NCBI GenBank assembly: GCA_041389525.1
Contig: JAWKRR010000037.1
Location: forward strand, 10,608 to 74,607
Length of the DNA: 64,000 nt
Direction of reading: 5' to 3'
From: JACKFB01 sp041389525
GTDB taxonomy: Bacteria > Myxococcota_A > UBA9042 > PHBI01 > JACKFB01
A program made the position numbers and the translations under genes. The notes beneath the pieces were generated by a model. The model saw only the letters and a list, made by a program, of their open reading frames with translations. It searched no databases and was not told where the DNA came from. This document shows positions 55,889-62,400 of the stretch, piece by piece. The number at the start of each line of letters is the position of its first letter. The first letter of the stretch is position 1.

Positions 55889-57085
55889 TCAGCGCTGGGC
55901 GGTGTCCGACGCGTCGAGCGCGGCGACGAGGTCCCGCTCGAGATCTTCGGCGTCCTCGAGGCCCACCGCCAAGCGGACGAGGCTGTCGCGAATGCCGATG
56001 GCCTCTCGTTCTTCGGTGGTCAGCTCGAAGTAGCTCATGAGCGCGACCTGCTCGATGAGGGTCTCCGGCCCGCCGAGGCTCGGCCCGATCTGAGGGATCT
56101 TGACCGCATCGATGAAGCGGCTGGTGCCGTCCAGGTCGTCGTGCAGCTCGAAGGAGATGACGCCGCCGTAGCCGCTCATCAGTCGGCGGGCGACCTCGTG
56201 CGTCCCGTGCGAGGGCAGCCCCGGGTAATAGACGCGCGCGACGCGGGGGTGCGAGTTCAGGCGCTCGGCGAGGCGCTGGGCGGTCGCGTTCTGCGCGGCG
56301 ACCCGCAGCGGCAGGGTCTTCAGTCCGCGGACGAGCAGCCAGGCGGTCTCGGGGTCCACGATGCCGCCGAGGATGGCCTGGAGCTCGCGGATGGCGCCGA
56401 CGATCGGGCCGCCTGTGACGACGCCGGCGAGGATATCGTTGTGACCGCCGAGGTATTTGGTGGCGGAGTGGATGACGAGGTCGGCGCCCTGGCTGAGCGG
56501 CCGCTGGTTGATCGGGGTCGCGAAGGTGGAGTCGACGACCAGCTTGGCGGGGTGGCCGCGCAACACGTCGGCGATCGCGGGCAGGTCGGCCACGCGCAGG
56601 TAGGGATTGGTGGGAGACTCGGTGAGGACGACGCGGGTGTTGGGGGTCAGCGCGGCGGCGATCGCGCTGGCGGTGGTCGGGACGATCGTGTGCTCGATGC
56701 CCAAGCGCGAGAGGATCTGGACGCAGAACTGGCGGGTGCGACGGTAGCAGTCGTCGGTGAGGATGATGTGCTGGCCCTGGCGCAGCATGGCGAGCAGCGT
56801 CGTGGTGACGGCGGCCATGCCTGAGCTGAAGAGCAGCGCGTGGCTGGCGCCGTCGAGGGCTGCCAGCTTGGCCTCGGCGGCCGCCTGCGTCGGGTTGCCG
56901 TAGCGGCCGTACTCCATCCGCAGGTTCTCGCCGCGCATGTGGGCGCACAGCTCGGCGGTGTCGCGGAAGGTGTAGGTCGAAGTGCGAAAAATCCCGAGGG
57001 CGAGCGTGCCGAAGGGCTGCTCGCCGTCAGTGCCGGCGTGCACGGCCAGCGTTCTGAGGTGCTGGTTCGAGTTGTCCTCAGCCAT
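55889..57085 (-). CDS. cystathionine gamma-synthase/lyase-family PLP enzyme
   Basis: 398 residues from ATG 57085 (MAEDNSNQ), eight bases after GGGAG. PLP Lys210 in VIHSATKYLGGHND; RMEYGRYGNPTQAAAEAKLA and STFATPINQRPL are Cys/Met-metabolism family motifs. Could be cystathionine gamma-synthase, beta-lyase or methionine gamma-lyase; the sequence alone does not settle which. No MetJ-like or SAM-riboswitch structure was seen upstream. Confidence 0.9.
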   Translation of the reverse strand: MAEDNSNQHLRTLAVHAGTDGEQPFGTLALGIFRTSTYTFRDTAELCAHMRGENLRMEYGRYGNPTQAAAEAKLAALDGASHALLFSSGMAAVTTTLLAMLRQGQHIILTDDCYRRTRQFCVQILSRLGIEHTIVPTTASAIAAALTPNTRVVLTESPTNPYLRVADLPAIADVLRGHPAKLVVDSTFATPINQRPLSQGADLVIHSATKYLGGHNDILAGVVTGGPIVGAIRELQAILGGIVDPETAWLLVRGLKTLPLRVAAQNATAQRLAERLNSHPRVARVYYPGLPSHGTHEVARRLMSGYGGVISFELHDDLDGTSRFIDAVKIPQIGPSLGGPETLIEQVALMSYFELTTEEREAIGIRDSLVRLAVGLEDAEDLERDLVAALDASDTAQR

Positions 57086-57225
57086 GGCGGACTCCCAGTG
57101 GCCCTCCACGGAGGGTCGGCGCGTCAGGCCTTTCGACTGCCACCGCGCCGCGCCGCCGTCAACGGAAGACGCCCAGAGGGCCGGGGCGAGACGCGGGGTG
57201 CGGCGGTCTCAGCGCCACAAATACG

Positions 57226-57255
57226 AAGGGCGCCCTCCTTTCGGAGGACGCCCTT
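57226..57255 (-). terminator. hairpin terminator of the pilin gene
   Basis: AAGGGCGCCCTCC pairs with GGAGGACGCCCTT around TTTC, 13-base arms with one mismatch, 45 bases past the pilin stop. On the minus strand a weak T-rich stretch (CGTATTTG) follows. Good candidate intrinsic terminator. Confidence 0.7.
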
Positions 57256-57299
57256 GCGCATCTCAGGCCTGGACTCGCCGGTTAGGGCGATGCAGGTGC

Positions 57300-57887
57300 T
57301 TACTCGGTCTCTTTCTCGACGTAGAAGGCGGCCGAACCACGGAGCGAGCACTCCGCCTTGTTCGCCTGCGGGTCGCCGAAGGCCATGCGCTGGAAGGTGG
57401 ACGAGATGCCGTCGCAGTCGAGGTCTGCGTTGGCCGTGGCGGTGAAGCCAGCGTCCGCCAGCGTGCCGGAGGCGTCGAACGAGTAGACGAAGTAGTGCTC
57501 GTCATTCATCTGGAAGTTGAGGGCCGACCAGGTGTCCTCGTCCCACAGCGAGGGATCCGAGTCGCAGCGATCGTCGCCGTTGGCGTCAGGACCGGCGCCG
57601 CCGCCGCTGGAGCAGCAGGTGGCCTCAACCGGGGTCACGCCCTGGTTGGCGGGGAACTGGCACTCGATCTTCAGGCCGGCCTGGGTCACGTGCGGGGTCG
57701 TGTAGTACAGCGCGGCGCCCTTGTAGATCTTGTCGATCTCGTCGATGGCTTCCGTGGTCTTCGCACGGCGCATGTACTTGATGAACGCCGGTACCGCGAC
57801 GACGGCCAGAATGGCCAGAATCGCGACGACGATCATGAGCTCGATGAGCGTAAAGCCCTTGTTGGTATTGCGAATGCGCATCATCAT
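57300..57887 (-). CDS. type IV pilin-like protein
   Basis: 195 residues from ATG 57887 (MMMRIRNTNKG). Prepilin cleavage site NKG^FTLIELMIVVAILAIL with Glu5 is textbook class IVa; the hydrophobic helix continues to AVVAVPAFIKY. The C-terminal domain contains CCSSGGGAGPDANGDDRCD and an acidic NADLDCDGISS loop, possibly metal-binding. A perfect sigma-54 promoter lies 82 bases upstream, the usual control for pilA. No other pilus genes are in the window. Confidence 0.92.
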   Translation of the reverse strand: MMMRIRNTNKGFTLIELMIVVAILAILAVVAVPAFIKYMRRAKTTEAIDEIDKIYKGAALYYTTPHVTQAGLKIECQFPANQGVTPVEATCCSSGGGAGPDANGDDRCDSDPSLWDEDTWSALNFQMNDEHYFVYSFDASGTLADAGFTATANADLDCDGISSTFQRMAFGDPQANKAECSLRGSAAFYVEKETE

Positions 57888-57968
57888 TTGTGAGTTCCTT
57901 CTCAGGTCGGCGCCCGTTGGGGGGCAATGAGTTGTCCGCTCGGACAGGCGTCCGGCGCAGAGAGAGGA

Positions 57969-57984
57969 AGCAAGGTGCGTGCCA
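57969..57984 (-). promoter_or_regulatory. sigma-54 promoter of the pilin gene, TGGCACGCACCTTGCT
   Basis: On the minus strand TGGCACG-CACC-TTGCT is a full consensus match. Predicted start of transcription is near 57958, leaving a leader of about 70 bases. Together with upstream repeats this fits PilR-type enhancer control. Confidence 0.85.
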
Positions 57985-58001
57985 ACGTGGCGGCACGCAC
58001 C
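57974..58001. promoter_or_regulatory. 10-bp inverted repeat overlapping the -24 element
   Basis: GGTGCGTGCC and GGCACGCACC are perfect 10-base arms with an 8-base spacer; one arm covers the -24 element of the pilin promoter. A protein bound here could block RNA polymerase, or the dyad may simply reflect the promoter half repeated. Confidence 0.45.
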
Positions 58002-58199
58002 GTTATACATGTGTTTTCAAACACTTGCGCGGATTCGGTGTCTAGGGGCGCGTCGCCGGACCGACGCTCGGCGACACCGCCATTGGCGCCCCTCGGGACC
58101 CCGTGACCTACTTTTAGCGAGGCGCGGACTGGGTTTTCGGGCGGGTGACGAAAATTGTCACCTCGGTGACGGAATAGATCGCCGCCCCTCGAACGCCCT
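58002..58199. promoter_or_regulatory. pilin upstream region with GTCACC/GGTGAC half-sites
   Basis: No gene is seen between the pilin promoter and the peptidase stop at 58200. GGTGAC at 58144, GTCACC at 58157 and GGTGAC at 58165 form overlapping dyads (GTCACCTCGGTGAC is a perfect palindrome bar the 2-base centre). They lie about 160-190 bases upstream of the sigma-54 promoter, a normal place for enhancer-binding sites. The same bases could form a short hairpin after the peptidase gene. Confidence 0.4.
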
Positions 58200-59243
58200 T
58201 CAACTGCGGCTGTGCGCGTCCAAGCCGTGGGTCCCGTCGGCAGCGAACCACGCGACGCCGCAGGCCTCGGTGGTGTGGGCGTAGCCGACCTCACCGGTCG
58301 CGCTCACCGCGATGACGCCGAGCAGCCCCCCGTGGCGGGCGACCTCGTCGAAGGTGCGGGTCAGGGCGTCGCGCAAGCTCATGCCGTCGATCATCCGGGT
58401 GGCGATGCGCCCGCCCAGGTTCAGGTCGAGGATCTGCTCGCCAATCCCGGTGGCACTCAGCGCGACGTGCGCGCAGGCGTAATTGCCGGCCGGCGTCGGG
58501 GAGTCGCTGACACGGCCCGGCGTCTCGTGACCGCGCCCGCCGGTCGAGGTGCAGGCGAAGAGCCGCCCGTCCGCAGCCAAGCTGACGGCGCCGACCGTCC
58601 CGTGGCGCCGGTCCTCGGGGGGCAGTGACTCCGGTGTGCCGCCGCGAAGGTCCGCGGGGAGCGGGGCCCCGGCGGCACGCGCGGCGCGAAGTCCCTCCTC
58701 GCCCGCGTCTCCCACGGCCGAGTCGGGGTCGGCCCCGCTGGTGTCGGCGACCAGCGCGCGCCAACGCTCGATGTTTGCGGCCGTCCGCACCTCGTCGAGG
58801 GGGACGCGCAGGTCGCGCATGAGCGCCCGCGCGCCGTCGCCGTCCAGGTTTCTGTCGCCGCGATCCTGAAGCGCCGCGGCGAGCGCGCTCGGGTGCAGGC
58901 AGTCCTGCACGTTGTACACAGCCGAGATCCGCTGCCGCCGGCCGTCCATCACTGCCGCAGAGAGCCGGCACCGTCCGTCCTGCTGCAGCCGCGAGCCTCG
59001 TCCTGCGTTGAAGCGCGGATCGGCCTCCAGGTGCGCCACCGCGGCGAGGACCCCCTCGGCCGGACCTCGAGCGAGCGCGTCGAGCCCGTCGCGGGCGGCG
59101 GCGAGCATCACCCGCCCACGCTCCAGCCGCTGCTCCGCCGTGGTGGCGGCGAGATAGGTCCCGGCGCCCCCGTGGACCAGTACGACCGGCTGCGTGACCT
59201 GCTGAACGACCACCACGGGGTTGGGCACAGCGCCTCCGAGCAT
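58200..59243 (-). CDS. isoaspartyl peptidase/L-asparaginase (type 2, Ntn hydrolase)
   Basis: 347 residues. The autocleavage site is HGTVGAVSLAADG with nucleophile Thr216; VLVHGGAGTY, FNAGRGSRL and STGGRGHETPGRVSDSP are family motifs. Works after self-cleavage into alpha and beta chains; removes isoaspartyl residues or splits asparagine. No signal peptide apparent. Lies between two sigma-54-controlled genes but has no such promoter itself. Confidence 0.92.
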   Translation of the reverse strand: MLGGAVPNPVVVVQQVTQPVVLVHGGAGTYLAATTAEQRLERGRVMLAAARDGLDALARGPAEGVLAAVAHLEADPRFNAGRGSRLQQDGRCRLSAAVMDGRRQRISAVYNVQDCLHPSALAAALQDRGDRNLDGDGARALMRDLRVPLDEVRTAANIERWRALVADTSGADPDSAVGDAGEEGLRAARAAGAPLPADLRGGTPESLPPEDRRHGTVGAVSLAADGRLFACTSTGGRGHETPGRVSDSPTPAGNYACAHVALSATGIGEQILDLNLGGRIATRMIDGMSLRDALTRTFDEVARHGGLLGVIAVSATGEVGYAHTTEACGVAWFAADGTHGLDAHSRS

Positions 59244-59493
59244 CGTTGCGTAAACGCCCCACGCAAGCGCGGCGCAGGCGCCGTGTCAACGGGGAGATTC
59301 GACGTCGATGTAACGCGGTTTCGCGCGCCTCAGTCGCGTGGCAGCAGCGCCACAGAGCGTTCAGATCTGGGGCATGCACGCCCCTACCCCCTCCGAGTGC
59401 CACGGACGCCCGGATCGCCGCTGCGCCGTGGAACACCGCGAGACCAGAGCGAAAATCGGCCAGTAACACACGGCTCACGGTACCGATTCCCAT
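59244..59493. promoter_or_regulatory. upstream region of the S8 peptidase gene with two candidate enhancer dyads
   Basis: No gene seen. Two inverted repeats share the same form, 5-base arms with a 6-base spacer: GTGGC-N6-GCCAC at 59338-59353 and GGGGC-N6-GCCCC at 59369-59384. They lie 110-160 bases ahead of the sigma-54 promoter and could bind its activator. They differ from the half-sites ahead of the pilin gene. Confidence 0.35.
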
Positions 59494-59509
59494 TGGCACG
59501 ACACTTGCT
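59494..59509 (+). promoter_or_regulatory. sigma-54 promoter of the S8 peptidase gene, TGGCACGACACTTGCT
   Basis: Perfect TGGCACG-N4-TTGCT. Predicted transcription start near 59521, about 55 bases before ATG 59576. Confidence 0.85.
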
Positions 59510-59575
59510 AATATAAGTGACGTCGAGATGGGCCCCCCCAAGCCCGCGCTAAAATTACCCCCCCGGAGAACCTCC

Positions 59576-62362
59576 ATGAACGGCTCGCTGCGTAGCCTTG
59601 TCGTGGCTATTGCGTCTGGCGCAATCGCTACCTGTCTATTCGTCACAACCACTGGCAATCATTCGGCAAACGATCCGATTTCTACCGGGTCGAGCAGTCG
59701 AAATCTCGCCCCGGTGGACCCTGCGATCCTGATCGAGACGGCGCCGCAGGCACCCGCGCGCGCCCGCGTGGACCGGCCGACGGTCGCCATGTCGTCAGGG
59801 CAGGCCCGCCCCACTGCGAAACCGCAGGGAGACGCCGCCAGCAATCTCCTTAGCGTTCAAGAGCTTAGCACCGACCAGGGCCCCGTCGCCGTCGTGGCCG
59901 ACGAGGTCCTGGTCGCTCTGCGCCCGGGAGTGGGCGCAGAGGGCTTCAATGAACTGGCAGCGCGTCTCGGCCTCCGCGTGCGCTCGCTCTCCTCGACGCT
60001 GGGGATGGGCCGCCTGGCGATCCCAGACGGGCAGGATCTTCAGGGCGCCATCGCGCTGCTGCAGCGCCAGCCCGAGGTGGCCGACGCTCGCGGCAACGCG
60101 CTGATGCAGGGCGCGGGCACGGTCCCGGTGACCCTGGACGGGACGGTGCACCTGCTGGCCCCGAACACCGCGTCCAAGCGCATCGAGCTGGTCGCGCCGA
60201 ACCGCACGCGCCACGAGGCGACGCTGCGCGATCTGCAGTGGAACCTGCGCCAGCTCAACGTCCCCGCGACGATGGACACGGGCCTGGGCGGCGAGGCGAT
60301 GACCGTCGCGATCCTCGACTCCGGGATCGCGTACGAGAACTACGTCGACGCGTCCGGCGTGTACGCCGTCGCGCCGGACCTCGCGCACGTGACCTTCGTC
60401 ACGCCGCGTGACGTGGTGAACGGCGACGATCACGCCAACGACGACCACGGTCACGGGACCGAGATGGCGTCGCTCATGGCCGGCATCGGCGCGACCTACC
60501 CGATCGCCCCGAACCTGAACATCATGCCGGTGAAGGTCCTCGATTCGACCAATTCCGGTACAGAGGCGTGGCTGGTCGAGGGCATCGCGTGGGCCATCGA
60601 CCACGGCGCCGACGTGATCAACATGAGCCTCGTGTTTCCGCAGGCTTATCGCCCTTCGCCGATCCTCCAAGCCGCCATCGCGGCGGCGGATGAGGCGGGC
60701 ATCGTCGTCGTCGCGGCCACCGGCAACAGCGGCGGCAGCTTCGTGCCCTTCCCGGCCGCGTTCCAGAGCGTCATCGCCGTGGGCGCCTACCGCGCCACCG
60801 ACCTCTCCAGCGACCTCGCGTCCGCGGGCGTTCGCGCCGCCTACTCCAACGCCTCGGCCCTGGTCGACGTGCTGGCGCCCGGCGGCTCGACCTCGCACGA
60901 CCTCGACGGCAACGGCCACCCCGACACGCTGGTGGCGCAGAGCTTCGCGCCCGGAAACCCCACCCAGTTCGGCTACTACCTCGTCACCGGCACCTCGCAG
61001 GCGTCCGCGCAGGCCAGCGCCGTCGCGGCCCTGCTCTTGGCGGCCGGCGACTCCGCCGATGACGTGCGGACCCGCTTCCACCAGACCGCGAACAAGGGCG
61101 GCGTCTCCGGCGGATTCGACGCCAACGCGGGCAGCGGGCGCCTGGACGCCGGCGCGGCCGTGACCGGCGCGTTGACCGCGGACATCTCGGCGGCCTGCCG
61201 CGACGCCCGCGTCTACGCGAACCCGGTCGGCGCGATCGTGCAGCCCGCCGCCAATCGCCGCATGGCGCGCTTTCAGGTCGAGATCGTCGGCCCGAACCTC
61301 GAGCCGATGGCCGGCGCCACGGTTCACGCTCGCATCGCGGGCTCGTCGAACCACCAGCTGACCGGACTGACCGACCGCAACGGCGTCGTGACCTTCTCGT
61401 CGGCGCAGGTCGTGGCCAGCAGCGCCGCGGGCGTGAACTGGAGTCTCGAGGTCGAGGCCGTGTTCGCCGAGCAGGGCGGCTGCGCGAAGGGCGAGCGCGT
61501 GCTGCGCCCGGCGATCTTCAGCCGCGTCGAGGAGCTGAGCTTCCAGTTCCTCTCGAGCATCGGCGCCGGCATGGCGTCCAGCTCCTTCGTCGCGCTGCTC
61601 GACCCGACCGCGGCCGTCACGCTGCAGAACGTCACGCTGCAGAATTACCAGACGACGTACATGCAGCGCACCTTCGGCGCCGGCATGGCGTCCAGCTCGC
61701 TCGTCGCGATCTTCGACTACTCCTTCCTGCTCGCGAATGCGTCGTTCCAGAACACGATGGTCCTGCGCACGTTCGGCTCGGGAATGGCCTCCAGCTCGAT
61801 CATCCTCGACCAGACCTACTTCAACCCGACCCTGCTCGGCCGCTACAACACGTCGTTCATCGCCGCGATGGCCTACACCGCCGGCCAGGGGATGGCGTCG
61901 AGTTCACTTATCGTCGACGGGTACCGTCTGGCCTGGGATGCCTACATCCCCTCGCAGACCAGCATGCGCGGCGTCTTGTGGCTCACCAACGGTTCCGGGA
62001 TGGCGTCCTCGTCCCTGGTGCTCGACATGGGCGTGCTGAACCCGTCGCTGATGCTGACGAACACGGCGAACCTGCGCGGCCAGCTCGACGCCCGCACCGT
62101 CACCGCGACCACCATCGGCACCTCGCAGTCTGCGGCGCTGATGCCGCTCAACTCCTCGGTGGCCTCGCAGCTTGGCTACGACGCGGGGCAGCTCGCGGCC
62201 GTGCAGGTGCGCACCAACGCCCCGACGAACGGTACGACGGCGCCTCGCTGGGCCGTCGGCTCCCCCTACGGCTCGGGCGCGCTTATCGCGTCCGCCGCCG
62301 CGACCCGGTTCGGCGCTGACTCCGGCGCTTCTCCGGCTTCAACCCGCGCGCTACTGGACTGA
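59576..62362 (+). CDS. secreted subtilisin-like S8 peptidase with five GxGMASSS repeats
   Basis: 928 residues from ATG 59576, eight bases after GGAG. Signal sequence LRSLVVAIASGAIATCLFV. A propeptide (VADEVLVALRPG ... LQRQPEVADARGNAL) precedes the S8 domain with Asp248 (AILDSG), His293 (GHGTEMASLMAG) and Ser474 (GTSQASAQAS). After an Ig-like segment (AGATVHARIAGSSNHQLTGL) the C-terminal part has five units opening GAGMASSS, GAGMASSS, GSGMASSS, GQGMASSS and GSGMASSS at residues 663, 701, 734, 770 and 806. Sigma-54 promoter upstream. Probably cuts proteins outside the cell or at its surface. Confidence 0.92.
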   Translation: MNGSLRSLVVAIASGAIATCLFVTTTGNHSANDPISTGSSSRNLAPVDPAILIETAPQAPARARVDRPTVAMSSGQARPTAKPQGDAASNLLSVQELSTDQGPVAVVADEVLVALRPGVGAEGFNELAARLGLRVRSLSSTLGMGRLAIPDGQDLQGAIALLQRQPEVADARGNALMQGAGTVPVTLDGTVHLLAPNTASKRIELVAPNRTRHEATLRDLQWNLRQLNVPATMDTGLGGEAMTVAILDSGIAYENYVDASGVYAVAPDLAHVTFVTPRDVVNGDDHANDDHGHGTEMASLMAGIGATYPIAPNLNIMPVKVLDSTNSGTEAWLVEGIAWAIDHGADVINMSLVFPQAYRPSPILQAAIAAADEAGIVVVAATGNSGGSFVPFPAAFQSVIAVGAYRATDLSSDLASAGVRAAYSNASALVDVLAPGGSTSHDLDGNGHPDTLVAQSFAPGNPTQFGYYLVTGTSQASAQASAVAALLLAAGDSADDVRTRFHQTANKGGVSGGFDANAGSGRLDAGAAVTGALTADISAACRDARVYANPVGAIVQPAANRRMARFQVEIVGPNLEPMAGATVHARIAGSSNHQLTGLTDRNGVVTFSSAQVVASSAAGVNWSLEVEAVFAEQGGCAKGERVLRPAIFSRVEELSFQFLSSIGAGMASSSFVALLDPTAAVTLQNVTLQNYQTTYMQRTFGAGMASSSLVAIFDYSFLLANASFQNTMVLRTFGSGMASSSIILDQTYFNPTLLGRYNTSFIAAMAYTAGQGMASSSLIVDGYRLAWDAYIPSQTSMRGVLWLTNGSGMASSSLVLDMGVLNPSLMLTNTANLRGQLDARTVTATTIGTSQSAALMPLNSSVASQLGYDAGQLAAVQVRTNAPTNGTTAPRWAVGSPYGSGALIASAAATRFGADSGASPASTRALLD
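61562..62014 (+). repeat. five GxGMASSS repeat units, 33-38 residues apart
   Basis: In-frame repeats within the S8 gene, starting at 61562, 61676, 61775, 61883 and 61991. Only the G-x-G-M-A-S-S-S-[FLI]-[VI] block is conserved; the stretches between are hydrophobic and Asn/Gln/Tyr-rich. Looks like strands of a solenoid or an assembly-prone domain. I do not recognise a named family. Confidence 0.9.
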
Positions 62363-62400
62363 GGATACTCGGGGCTGCATTCTGTGTGGCACCGCCCATC

